The notes below the pieces were generated by a model, which saw only the letters and a list, made by a program, of their open reading frames with translations, was not told the DNA's origin and did not search any database. Position numbers and translations under genes: made by a program. From Panax quinquefolius (taxonomy: Eukaryota; Streptophyta; Magnoliopsida; Apiales; Araliaceae): a DNA stretch of 64,000 nt. The stretch's first letter is position 1; every line of letters starts with the position of its first letter. Location: contig CM035167.1 of NCBI GenBank assembly GCA_020205615.1, forward strand, positions 35,342,015-35,406,014. Direction: 5' to 3'. Shown piece after piece: positions 1 through 10,614 of the stretch.

Positions 1-1468
1 ATGGATTGCAAATAGTGTATTGTGTGCCTCCATCATGATCTTGTACTTCAAATTAGAATCATTAGGAACACAAAGTCTGGAGTGGACTCGAAGTATTCCT
101 TCTTCATCGATTCTTGCTTCTGGAATAGCACCTTCTTGCACTTTCTTCTTTATACGCATCAGCTCCGGGTCTGTGGCTTGAGCAACTTTAACTTTTTCGA
201 TTAAAGTTGGTTCTATACGTATACTTGACATCATTACACTCGTTCTTGCATATGATTTTCTACTCAACGCGTCAGCTACCACGTTTGCTTTTCTAGGATG
301 GTATTGAATGGTATGGTCGTAGTCTTTCAACAGCTTGAGCCAACGTCGTTGCCGCATGTTGAGTTCTTTTTGAGTGAAGAAATATTTGAGGCTTTTATGG
401 TCTGAATATATCTCCACTTTCTCCCCATATAGATAGTGCCTCCGGATCTTTAAGCAAGAAAAAGCATCACGCTAACCCTAGATCATGAGTAGGATAATTC
501 CTCTCATATTCTTTAAGTTGTCGCGAGGCATAGGCTATGACTTTCCCACATTGAATGAGAACACATCCTAACCCTTTGCCTGAAGCATCGCTGTAGATAA
601 CAAATCCATCCGAACCAGATGGTATTGTGAGAACAGGTGACGAAATGAGTCTCCTCTTAAGCTCTTGGAAACTCTCCTCGCATTCCTCGCTCCATAAGAA
701 TTTTATATCTTTCTGAGTCAGCTGAGTTAGTGGAGTAGCGATTCGAGAAAATCCTTCCACGAATCTCCGATAATAACCAGCTAAGCCCAGAAAGCTACGT
801 ACTTCGGTCACCGACTTCGGTTGTTCCCAACTTTGTATTGCTTCAATCTTCGTCGGGTTAACAGATACTCCATGTTTTGACACCACGTGCCCAAGGAATG
901 CTACTTCCTCAAGCCAGTACTCGCATTTCTTCAACTTGGCATATAACTTGTTTTCACGAAGCCTTTGGAGTACCAGCTTCAAATGGTCCTCATGATCTTC
1001 ACGACTTATGGAATATATGAGGATGTCATCAATAAAGACAACAACAAACTGATCCAAATATTCCTTGAATACTCGGTTCATCATATCCGTGAAAACCGCA
1101 GGAGCATTAGTCAATCCAAAAGACATGACTAAGAATTCATAATGCCCGTATCGAGTTCTAAAGGCAGTCTTTGGAATATCCTTAGTTCTAATCTTCAGCT
1201 GATGATATCCAGAACGAAGATCGATTTTTGGAAAGAATTGTGCTCCTTGTAACTGGTCAAACAGGTCATCAATACGAGGTAGCGGATACCTATTCTTGAT
1301 CGTGACATGGTTTAATTCTCGGTAGTCGATACAAAGTCGCACACTCCCGTCTTTCTTCTTTACGAATAAAACAGGAGCACCCCAAGGAGATGTACTAGGA
1401 CGAATGAAACCGATGTCCAACAACTCCTGTAGTTGGACCTTTAACTCCTGAAGTTCAATAGGAGCTAT
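1..1468 (-). pseudogene. pol: Chromovirus pol: reverse transcriptase and RNase H (broken, runs off the edge)
   Basis: The polymerase part copies genomic RNA into DNA and the RNase H part removes the RNA strand. The RT fingers ([14 protein letters not shown]), the IDYREL motif and the catalytic FIDD (about 1025-1036) are intact. RNase H begins near 600 ([15 protein letters not shown]) and continues to the [10 protein letters not shown] motif. At about 467-476 the frame is lost inside the segment that should read on into the next helix; the missing base lies in a GCAG-like context. Beyond it, other-frame translation of 1-466 still gives RNase H C-terminal sequence ending near VADALSRK and the linker to integrase. 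An in-frame TGA near 1469-1471, probably from CGA (Arg), separates this part from the protease. Confidence 0.85.
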
Positions 1469-2170
1469 TCAATATGGGGTTTTAGAAATGGGCTTTGTAC
1501 CAGGTTCAAGGTCAATAAAGAATTCAACTTCACGTTCTGGGGGTAGACCGGGAAGTTCTTCAGGAAATACGTCAGGAAAGTCAATAACAACAGGAATATT
1601 ATTCGAATATGATGTGTCTTTATTCAAATCCATAACATGGGCTAAGAAAGCTTGACATCCATTTTTTAATAAACGAATAGCTTTATGACTTGATATAACA
1701 GTGAATGATTTTAATGGCTTAGTTGCTTGAATTCGCACAACAGGTTGGTTAGGAATATGAAAACTGACAACCTTACGAAAATAATCAATTTTGGCATGAT
1801 GAGTAGTTAACCAATCAATCCCTAAAATCACGTCAAATGCAAGTATCTTTAAAGAGATAAGGTCAATAGGTAAGGTGATGGTGCCAACTTGGATCAAACA
1901 AGATTTATAAACAGTGGATGTGATGAAAGTTTCTCCTAACGGAGTCTCCACAGATAAATCAAAGTCTAATTTCTCCGGAGTCAAGTTTAAACGTTGAGCA
2001 CAAGCAGGAGAAATAAATGAATGGGTAGCACCAGTATCTAGTAAGGTATAAACGTCGCATGAATTTATGATTAGCTTACCCGTGATCACCTCGTTTGGGT
2101 TCCTCACATGTTGACCAGTCACGACAAACGCTCTTCCGAGAACAGATTGACTTTGACTTTTCTGGGACAA
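1469..2170 (-). pseudogene. Chromovirus retropepsin (protease) domain
   Basis: This aspartic protease matures the Gag-Pol polyprotein. The active site reads LLDTGATHSFIS, followed by the family flap region and the ILAFDVILGIDWL segment, the usual retropepsin C-terminal hydrophobic-Gly motif. The C-terminus (EVEFFIDLEPGTKPIS) is the standard run-in to the chromovirus RT. It is in the same frame as the RT but in a different frame from gag; since this group normally has one gag-pol frame, I infer a one-base indel near 2165. Confidence 0.85.
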
Positions 2171-3304
2171 CCTTTTGAGTCACCATCCCCATTGGACTTG
2201 GTTTCGCTTTCTGAAGACAATCTCGAGCGATATGTCCTTCATTTCCACAATTATAGCATACCTTGAACTGTTGTGGACAGTTTGGGCTGATATGTCCCTC
2301 TTTTCCACATTTATAGCATACGACCGGTGGTCGTTCTCCTCCCTTAAAACCAGTTGTTGCTGGTGCTGACGTCTTCACAGTGTTATTGTTGAATCTCCTC
2401 TTTTTAAAATCTCCCCCCCGACTCGCTTCTTCTATTTTCATGGCCACAATTACCACCAGAGTGGTTACCGCTTTTGTCCGAATGTTTTCCTCCTCGCTGG
2501 TTTTCATTGCTCGATGATCACGCCACCCAGTATGACCACGGTTATGGTCCCTCTGTTGAACGTACTCGTTATCTCGCTCTAATAATTGAGCCCTGTTGAC
2601 AACATCTGAATATAAAAAAAATTTATGAGAGATAAGATACTGCCGAATCTCAGGTTTTAAACCTCTCAGAAACATCCTCGTCATTTGTTCCTCATTTTCT
2701 ACCAAATGAGGTGCAAACCTGGATAACTCTGTGAATTTCGCCTCGTATTGGGACACCGTCATGTTGTTTTGTTCTAATCTAATAAACTCCACCTCCTTCA
2801 TATGGCGAATACTTTCAGGAAATTACTTGTCATTAAAAAGTTTTTGAAACGTTTCCCAAGACATGCTGAGTGCAGAATGCTGAGTACGCTTCACAGACTC
2901 CCACCAGTAGTCTGTCTCTCCACAGAACATAAAGGTGGCGAATGGAACCTTCTGTTCCTCCGTGTATCCCAAGACATCGAATATCTTGGTAATTTGTTTA
3001 ACCCACGTCTCTCGCGCTTGATCGGGATCGGCTTTCCAATAAATTGGTGGTCCCAACTCTTTGAACCGCTTGGTGTGACAAACCGTGAATTGCTATCATT
3101 TCCTCTTGTATTTTGAACACGAGTCTCCTAAATCGATTTTTGCATGAACTGCAAAAAGCTTCTAAACATCCCATCGTTCATCATCGCTTTCATTGGTGTT
3201 GTTCACGGGAGGAACATTGCCGACTGTTGCATGTTCTCCTCGTTAGTGAGTACTGGCGTCTCCACGGTCTCATTTACTCCACTGTTAACATTCTCAGTTG
3301 CCAT
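2166..3304 (-). pseudogene. gag: Chromovirus gag (capsid and two-knuckle nucleocapsid), broken
   Basis: Gag forms the virus-like particle and binds genomic RNA. The likely start is the ATG at 3304, giving MATENVNSGV, soon lost by frameshift. The capsid segment PPIYWKADPDQARETWV...DYWWES (3056-2823) is typical, then an in-frame TAA in place of the Tyr of the usual NDKYFP motif interrupts it at about 2823-2825. The remainder (2801-2166) holds QYEAKFTELSRFAPH, an RNA-binding basic stretch, and two CX2CX4HX4C knuckles (CYKCGKEGHISPNC and CYNCGNEGHIARDC). Both knuckles keep all four zinc ligands. Confidence 0.82.
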
Positions 3305-3478
3305 TCTTAAATACTGCCATAAAACAAGGGTTAATTAAATAAATTAACAAATCACATAATACCCCTATATTATGACCGACCAACAAATAAGCTTAGGTAG
3401 GACACACTAGCGAAGGATTTACTCGTCTCTCCCCTCCTAGTTTTATTCCCCGATCTCCGCCAGAGATCATATCCCTAA

Positions 3479-3490
3479 GCTCTAATACCA
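3479..3490 (-). other. Primer-binding site, initiator tRNA-Met type
   Basis: Read on the minus strand this is TGGTATTAGAGC, one mismatch from the standard plant initiator-Met site TGGTATCAGAGC. It sits two bases inside the LTR edge at 3493 and fixes both orientation (minus) and LTR boundary. Confidence 0.85.
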
Positions 3491-4062
3491 ACTGTGACAC
3501 CCCCAAAATAGGTATACAACACCCATTCTGAGTCGCCAAATACATGGTACAGAAACAACTACAACTTTATTAATACAACTGTTGAGCAAAATACGACAAC
3601 ACTTAAACTGTGAGTTTAAATATAAATATTGTCATCTAGACAATATCCACACTCAAATAGGTCCTCATTGCAATTATTGATACACTATTTTAAAAAATAG
3701 TGAGGACTACTAAAACAACTTCTAGAACCATCATTCCATACCCCGACTAGTACTCGCTACATTCTCGCTTCCTGATAAGAAAAATGGAACAAAAAGGAAA
3801 AGGGTGAGCTCAACTAGCCCAATAAAGAACATTATTACTAAGATAACATAGAACGAATTATCGTTAGTCCTCAACAGGAAAAAAATCTAATAGAATACAA
3901 TAGACAACCATTTTAAATCAATATTCGCAGTGAAAATAATAATTCATTAGAAGAGTTAAGTAGAGAATGAAATCTACTATCTTCTATATATGAATTTAAA
4001 AGTTCATCATCGATATTTTATCCCTGTAACATCAATCAATATATATCTGGAATCAAATATTC

Positions 4063-4189
4063 ATCTTTGCACTACAGGCCAAAGATATTCATCAGTTGGT
4101 CATGTTCATCTAAACACCTGTTCATCTTTGCACTACGGGCCAAAGATATTCATCGAAAATCATTCATCTTTGCACTACATGCCAAAGAT
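4063..4189. repeat. Three hairpin subrepeats in LTR-A
   Basis: Three copies (4063-4086, 4124-4147, 4166-4189) of a unit with arms ATCTTTG and CAAAGAT around a CACTAC-containing loop. Each can form a 7-bp stem. Related units occur in LTR-B near 22078-22320 and 33460-33700, with altered arms. Confidence 0.7.
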
Positions 4190-4419
4190 ATTCAGTAATA
4201 TCATCATTTAGGACTGAGGATGATGAAAAATATTTTAAAGGAAACGAATCCAGTGAAACAAAATAACAAATATTAAGGATTCGTTTTTCGGTTTATCCAT
4301 GTCCAAAAATACCTCATAAATAATCATAGCGAAGTAAAATTCAAGAATGAACAAAACATGGATGCAATCAAAGCTAGTATCCATAATAGATATTTTGGAT
4401 GAAAAGCGAAAATTTAATT

Positions 4420-4475
4420 TTTCTGTGAATAGTGCCGTATTCGTGAATAGTGCCGTATACGTGAATAGTAACCCC
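4420..4475 (+). repeat. GTGAATAGT short tandem units in LTR-A
   Basis: Three near-identical copies of GTGAATAGTGCCGTAT or its shortened form, period about 21 bp. LTR-B carries a longer, more varied version with five or six GAATAGTA units (22535-22607 and about 33920-33990). Confidence 0.75.
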
Positions 4476-4753
4476 GATACAAAAAGTTCCAAATTTGATA
4501 AAAAATTCAGACCAATATTTCGGCATAATGATATTGAAAGAAATAATATCATTTACGAAGAAAATAACATCCCTTACCTCGAAAGAATAGTACTTCTGGC
4601 TGGAATACTGAATATAGTGCTGAAGGAATCTTACACCGTATAGCAACACTCAAAGTATCAAAATACTCACAAGAATACGCTCAATATTTCGAGAGAGAAA
4701 GAGAGAGAAAACTTTAGTTTCTGGTGTGATTTTCAATTCTAATCTAAGCACCC

Positions 4754-4761
4754 TATTTATA
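4754..4761 (-). promoter_or_regulatory. TATA box of LTR-A
   Basis: TATAAATA on the minus strand in the context CTATAAATAGG, followed downstream by a CT/TC-rich stretch, as expected for the element's RNA polymerase II promoter. Equivalent boxes are at 23010-23017 and 34390-34397 in LTR-B. Confidence 0.6.
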
Positions 4762-6112
4762 GAAAATTGCTTAGAACACCAAGGTAGAAAATTTAATAAA
4801 ATATAATAATTATTAAAATTTGTCTACGCCAACCTTTGAATTCAGATTTCAGCATGCTTAACAACACATGAGCCCACCAACCAACCACAAAAACGTTTTT
4901 CTTTTAAAACCAATTTAAAACTTTTAAAAAATAATTATTTCGGAACTTCAGAACTTCAATAATTCATAATAAATAGCCCTTTTATCAGAAAAATTCAAAC
5001 CTCATGTCCTTTCCATAGGAAATTCCATTCTCTACAACTTTGCAGAAGAAAAGTTTTCTAAATTCAAAATGAAATTGATGAAATCCACAAGCAGGCGATT
5101 TTACAAATTTATAATCAAATTTCAGTCAAGAAATGGGGTCCACCAACATGAAAAACATGTTTTAAATATTTCTTGCAACAAAAATACTCTTCCTCCTCAT
5201 ATACTCATATATCCCACATTCATTGTAAAAATATCACCATTATTATATTATTAAAATATAATAATATATTTAAATGAATTATTTTATCAGAAAAAGATAA
5301 AATATTAATTTTCAACAATTGTAACATTAAAAATTTTCTCCATCTATATCCACATAAAATTAATATTTTCCTCATCATATAAATCAATAATTAATTATTC
5401 ACAAATAATATTACTGAGAATCACAAATCGACAACTGTGTAGTTCAGAAAGAGGGGCTTTCCAACAAGGATTTCTCCTTACTGGCGCGCAATTAGGTGAC
5501 CAAACATTTCCTTAGAAAGAACTTTCTAAACATTGCCGATAATGTTATCTAATAATATTATTCAGATAATATGAATTATTGCTTCGATAATGGAAAATAC
5601 TGTGTAACGACAATTATTGAAACACCAGTAATATAAAATATCAACGTAGCAATTATTGAATCAATAAAATAAAATATTGAACAGTTATTACTATAACAAT
5701 TATTGAGTAGTGCCTTCTTACGTAAGAATCAATAATTGGTGCAATACTGCAGCAAATTTGTTGCAACAACACGACATCGTGTTTTAACCACGGGTATTCC
5801 AACAGTATTAACGGTAACAACTACGCCGTTATTTATAAACAACTTATACTTGTCGTTTTCTTCATCCAATCGCTTTCTGTTATGGGGCCCACACAAGGCC
5901 GCGCCGTCGTACGAATATTCCTCGACAGTAAGAATATTCCACGACCAAACGAATATTCTCCGATAAAAATGAATATTTTATAACCACTTGCTTATTTAAA
6001 ATATTTGCACATTTTACCCATAACTAACCACATTAATCAAATCAACCCTTACTATTTCAAAATAATAAATAGAGGAAATTTAATTTCATTAATAATAAGT
6101 TGGGGTCTTACA

Positions 6113-7005
6113 GACTTAGGGTTTATACCTTTCTAATTCAATCTTTGATTCTTGCTCTCCTTAACTGATCTAGATGTTTGAGAGGCTTAAAAAAATGACT
6201 GAAACACTTAATTATTTCGGAGGTTTGGGAGAGAGAAGGAGTTGGTAAGAGCTTAGGTGAAAAATGAGTTAAATGAATGAATTTTCTCTCTCAAATCTAT
6301 ATATATTGTGATATAATACTTAAATATGATGTTATGAACTGATATGGCTGCAATTTTTTATGTCCCAAAAGTCAATATAGTTGGTGAACTACTAAAGGTA
6401 TTGGCCATTTTACAAGTTACGAATTAAAGAAAGTGAAAAGGGCATTTTTGTCATTTGAAAAATAGTCTTAATGATATTCTTGACATTTGTACAAATCCTT
6501 AGGGGTTTAACCCTAAGGTCCTAACCCTTAGGTTTTAAAACATTAGCTTCTAAAATTTCCAATTAGGGTTTTAATTAGAAAAAATAAAATTTCTAAATTA
6601 CAATTAGGGTTTGTAAAATAGAAATTAAAATAACTAAAATATAATTAGGGTTTCTAACTGCGCATTAGGGTTTCTAATCCTGAGATTAGGGTTTCTAATC
6701 TCTTATTAGGGTTTATTAATTTTAAACCTTATCCGAACAATCATTGATCAACATCTCTATAAAGTACAAACACGTACTGATTAATATAATTATTTTAATT
6801 ATATTTTATATTGAATCCCTTTCCAGAATTAGTATTTGGGTTTCTAAAGCTGTTAAGCACAACTCTATTCTTATTTTTCAGTCAATACACAAATTGACTA
6901 CTACTCGAGACTCGTATCACAGATACACATCACAATATTGATAATTAATATTAAAAAAAAATTTATTCGTAAAATTCGGATTATTCGAAATCCCGGGTTA
7001 TCACA
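6113..7005. repeat. Noncoding repeat A, possibly an LTR fragment, with telobox-like motifs
   Basis: There is no gene here. 6113-6540 resembles 7237-7668 (opening TTAGGGTTTAT, a GGTTTGGGAGAGAG block, TCTCTCTCAA then TA dinucleotides, and a final CCTTAGGGTTTAACCC block). 6490-6720 is crowded with ATTAGGGTTT. The end, ...CCCGGGTTATCACA (7005), looks like the start of a minus-strand LTR (TGTGATAACCCGGG), so the block may be part of an older element. The other end is not resolved. Confidence 0.45.
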
Positions 7006-7670
7006 ATACTACAAGTATATAACTTAAAACACAACAAACAATTAACATACAAGGATCTATGAGCCTTGACATTTGCTTGTCAGGCAACATTTCCAGTTTT
7101 TTTTTTCCAGATTTCTAAAAACTTCAATTTCGAGCATCTAGATGTTATGGATCTGGGATTTAACAACCCAGATCACTAAATGACACCCTCTAGCACCAAT
7201 CTAAACAACTAACATAAAATCACATGATTTACAAAATTTAGGGTTTATTCCTCATTCATGCTTTGATCTTGAATCTGATCTTTGTGATCTGTTCCTGGCT
7301 TGCTAATGATCATACTAGTGACTGATTCACTTAATATTTTCGTAGGTTTGAGTTGGAGAGAGTTTTGGTTGAGAGTAAGTGAAAAAATGGGCTTGAAAGT
7401 GAATTTTTCTCTCTCTCAATATATATATAAAATGATGTAATGCATATGGCTGATCATGTGATCAGTTGTTGGGTGATTAAAGTTGATTACTAGACCGCAT
7501 GGCTAGCCTAGGGTTGGTCACCGACCACAAGTAGGGATAGATCTACACTCCATCTCATTAAAATATTCAAGAAGGGAAATTTGGTCATTTGACTTATAAA
7601 GTTAATGGCAACTTGGTAACTTATCACAACTCTTAGGTTTTAACCCTTAGGGTTTAACCCTTAGGGTTTA
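7006..7670. repeat. Noncoding repeat B, diverged copy of repeat A
   Basis: The region is AT-rich, without an open frame worth reporting. 7237-7668 is a diverged direct copy of 6113-6540, including the shared (A)GGTTT..GAGAGAG block near 7345-7375 and the TTAGGGTTTAACCCTTAGGGTTTA terminal block (about 7645-7668). 7006-7236 shows nothing I can name. Confidence 0.45.
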
Positions 7671-9094
7671 TGCGACGCCCCCAAATCTGGGTCCTTTCGA
7701 ACCACGAATCCGGCCCGCCACGATACTGCTATCATCAAACTATTAATATTTTTCATTCATAACTTAATGAATAAAACCTTGCGTATTACAATTTAGAATA
7801 TAAATTCTTTCCATTACCAGGATCTGCACAATGACCCCAAACTTTTATAAGTTTCACAACTTGGTCATTTACTATTCCTGTTTTACATTACATTCGATGT
7901 TATATAAATATGCGGAATAATTTAAACTTTTTCAATCACCTTTGAAAATAATTCTTTTATTGATATCTTAACTTGAATCAATTACATATCCTTAAATCAA
8001 ATTATGTTATGATTCATTCTATTCGAATTACTGTATAAATTTTTACATCTCGATTCGAATTTCTCTAAGTATCACATAGTACAACTTTACAAGCTAACAT
8101 GTATTACACATCGTAACTACTATCAATTATATCTACTAGAACCTAAACATAGTTCAGGAACATATATATAATTAAACAAATCAATCTCCTCTGATGTGAT
8201 TGAACTTTATCAATCAAGTAGCACGTAACCTTTACCGTGTGTCCTTAACCTACAAAAGTGGTTATTTGAAAGGGTGAGATCGACATCCCATCAATTTTAA
8301 CAGTTTTCATGCAGCACATAGCATATAATAACATACTCAATTCATGCATTCATAATCAATTAATATTTACTAAGCTTGTTACTTCACATATAACAGGCAT
8401 AAAGATTTATATCACAAATATATCATCAAAGATCAACTTTCAATTTCATACATATCTCATATGCATTTCATATATATACATCAACATTCGCATAACATAA
8501 TATAGCTTAACTAGCAGTTATCGAATTCATATATCAAATAGGAACGGAAAGACTTGCCTGATTCATAGTTTATGAACTACGACTTAACTGCTTAACGCTT
8601 AACTGCACTTCGTGTATTCCTACACAGTTATATAATCATGGATTCATATCCATAAGTCATATATTCATACATTCTCAATGTAATAATAATGTTACATTGT
8701 TTCCTAACTAGGTTCGTAAAACCTACACTTCACTTTCTCAACGTACTCTTAGAATAGCTATGTATATATAGTACATCTTAGCTACACATGATTCATATCA
8801 ATATTCATAAATCTTTATCACACACTTGACTCGCTATGTGTTCAACACATATTTAAAGTCTATAGATATGCGATCTACATCATCTTTACATTTTGCAAAC
8901 TTTAACAAATTTAACAAATTTGGGTTTATATAACCATTACTTGTTCTTACACTTAAAACATCATCTATGTCCAGTATTATTATAATACCTGAGAATTTCC
9001 ACGTATTATTAAATGAATATATTAATGGAAATACTATTTATGTGAATATAAGTTTTATTATTTTATGGGTTGGTTAATACAATTGATTCGTATT
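7671..9094 (-). repeat. Probable old chromovirus-type LTR, interrupted by the Sirevirus
   Basis: It begins TGCGACGCCCCCAAATCTGGG, matching the outer end of LTR-A/LTR-B (TGTGACRCCCCCAAAATAGG). It shares the AAAGGGTGAG block (8268-8278, compare about 3797-3807 in LTR-A). The rest has diverged beyond eye alignment. The Sirevirus insertion ends it at 9094; what follows the Sirevirus (21486-21544) does not clearly continue it. No gene is visible; short frames such as that at 8309 have no recognisable domain. Confidence 0.4.
9090..9094. other. Left target-site duplication of the Sirevirus (GTATT)
   Basis: GTATT precedes the 5' LTR and ATATT (21481-21485) follows the 3' LTR: four of five bases agree, as expected for an insertion old enough to have acquired one change. 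It is repeated as ATATT at 32864-32868 after the duplicated 3' LTR. Confidence 0.65.
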
Positions 9095-10050
9095 TGTTGG
9101 GAGAGTGCATATTTTGATTTGATGTTTAAATATAAATGCTCGTGATTAGTTGTAAAGTCATTCAAGGAATATTTGTATAAAGACTTAGTGATAAATCAAA
9201 TTTGTTAGGTTGATCTAAGCTCTTAATGTATATCATTCTGTAAATGAATGTATAGAAAAGAAAATCAAACTTGTTAGGTTGATCTTGAGATGTAATAGAT
9301 AGGCATCGAAGAGATCATAGTTTATTAAGCTGATCAAGATTACAGAAGCCAAGGCAGAATGTAGAGCTTCGAGGATCGTAGTGTGCTTGCCTTAAGGGCC
9401 TCTTCGAAAATCGTAGACTGGTCCCAACGTTTGCCGAGCCAACTTAGAGATCGTAGTGTGCTCTTAGAAACGTAGAGCTTGTAAAGCAAGCAAGTGAAGA
9501 TCGTAGTGTGCAAGTCTTTAAGAGAAATCGTAGTGTTCTTATTTGATAGAATCAGACCAAGCACCAAGGTAACAAGACACCACGATCTGGATCGTAGAGT
9601 ATCATCTGCCGTGTGTCAGAAGCATTGAGCCCTACCTCTGTGTTTGAAGATATATCTTCAACCAATGTGGAATGGGTTTCAAACGTTGAAGTTCTCACCA
9701 GTTCCAACGGTACAAAAGATATCCTTAGTATGTAACAAAGAAACGTATTGAAGAAGCTAAGGAAAGTACCATTGGTAAGAGGAAAACACCTTTTCAGGTG
9801 TTAGGTGAGAAAGCAGTCTGCTGTGTCAGTGGGTCAGAATACAATTCAGAAGATGTGCAGAGAAGTCTCCATAAAAGTATAGAAATGTCAAAATTTAATG
9901 CTTCAACGGATGGATCAAACAGATAGATTTCAAGATCACATATATGCAAAACATATGCAGATGACAAGCATCAAGAAAGCATTGAATAAAAGCGCACAAG
10001 AATACTTAACACTCGACTCTACGATCTGAGAAAAAGAAAAGCTTGCTCAA

Positions 10051-10352
10051 CTACTCAGTTCTTTTGAAAAAGTGCTTAACAGCAACTGAGTAGCTACCAT
10101 CAAGAACTCAACAACTACCAATCAACTGAAGTAAGAGTTCCAAGTCAGAAGGACTTGAAGAGTTCTAAGTGAACTGTAAAGTGCCAAGTCTGCTGGACTT
10201 GAAGAGTTCAAGAGTGAACTAAGAAGTTCCTAGACTGCTGGTCTAGAAGAAATCTGTGTGATTCAGAAAGTTTAAAAGACATCCTTAGTGGATTTCCTAC
10301 TCGAGGAGTAGAAGAGTGAACTAGGAGCTTTAAGTGCTCTGAACCACTTAAA
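10051..10352 (+). promoter_or_regulatory. Hairpin array in the Sirevirus LTR
   Basis: Perfect inverted repeats follow one another: CTACTCAGTT/AACTGAGTAG (10051-10093), CAAGTC/GACTTG (10141-10157), AGTTC/GAACT (10161-10175), CAAGTC/GACTTG (10185-10201), AGTTC/GAACT (10205-10220), CTAGAC/GTCTAG (10230-10246), CTACTC/GAGTAG (10297-10311), TTTAAGTG/CACTTAAA (10329-10352). Four share the frame CC-stem-loop-stem-AAGA but differ in stem sequence with both arms changing together. The array lies upstream of the candidate TATA box. It is present in the 3' LTRs (about 20965-21270 and 32355-32670) with a few arm mismatches. Confidence 0.75.
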
Positions 10353-10412
10353 ACGACTGTGTCTATTACATTCTTGCTATAACTGCTATAACTGTTATAT
10401 CTGCCTCACTCT

Positions 10413-10418
10413 TATAAA
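10413..10418 (+). promoter_or_regulatory. Candidate TATA box of the Sirevirus LTR
   Basis: TATAAA about 145 bp before the LTR end and just downstream of the hairpin array. No transcription start data; the call rests on sequence and position. Confidence 0.45.
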
Positions 10419-10563
10419 CTCACTATCTTAAGGGAGATTAAAACAAATATTAATTCTGCTAAGTTTTAATCATTATCAACTAACAAGTTAAAATGAAAAG
10501 ATTTTTAAATATCTATTCAATCCCCCCTTCTAGATAACTATTGTGCCTCCGGGAACTAACAAT

Positions 10564-10575
10564 TGGTATCAGAAC
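10564..10575 (+). other. Sirevirus primer-binding site (tRNA-Met)
   Basis: TGGTATCAGAAC, one mismatch from the initiator tRNA-Met complement, placed two bases after the LTR end CTAACA. Confidence 0.88.
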
Positions 10576-10614
10576 AGGTTCTATTATACAGCCTATAAAG
10601 CTTAAGTAGATCCA

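Larger units (their letters stand above)
1..6112 (-). mobile_element. Ty3/gypsy chromovirus (Tekay/Del-like), 5' part, cut by window edge
   Basis: Reading on the minus strand, the order is 5' LTR (6112-3493), tRNA-Met primer site, gag with two zinc knuckles, retropepsin, reverse transcriptase, RNase H, then the window edge; integrase and 3' LTR lie outside. The 2.6-kb LTR, initiator-Met primer and two CCHC knuckles fit the Tekay/Del group of chromoviruses; the chromodomain that would prove it is not visible. Several stops and frameshifts make this copy non-autonomous. The sequence just right of the LTR is GACTT, the expected place for a target duplication, but the partner is outside the window. 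Confidence 0.8.
3493..6112 (-). repeat. 5' LTR (LTR-A) of the chromovirus, 2620 bp
   Basis: On the minus strand the LTR opens TGTAAGACCCCA (6112) and closes GGGGGTGTCACA (3493), giving TG...CA ends. It carries a TATA box (4754-4761), a run of GTGAATAGT units, and three hairpin subrepeats, each annotated separately. It is the same family as LTR-B at 21545 and 32928; all share blocks such as the GCGCGCAATTAGG segment near 5485. Short open frames inside it are not genes. Confidence 0.85.
9095..10561 (+). repeat. Sirevirus 5' LTR
   Basis: The 1467-bp LTR has ends TGTTGGG and CTAACA. The first half holds six ATCGTAG sites (9375, 9410, 9450, 9500, 9527, 9591). 10051-10352 holds a series of hairpins, followed by a candidate TATA box (10413-10418). 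The 3' LTRs at 20004 and 31394 match it throughout but keep only some of the ATCGTAG sites. Confidence 0.92.

Noticed and set aside
6113..9094. Possible host gene in the noncoding region left of the Sirevirus
   Set aside because: No frame over 76 codons, no domain, and most of it resembles repeats or LTR ends.
9340..9567. 75-codon minus-strand frame present in all three Sirevirus LTR copies (also 20240 and 31630)
   Set aside because: It is conserved only as LTR sequence and shaped by the repeated ATCGTAG motif; no start context, domain or codon signal supports a protein.
9095..10561. Independent copia LTR at 9095 as a solo LTR
   Set aside because: The primer site and gag follow directly and a matching 3' LTR with target duplication is found at 20004-21480.
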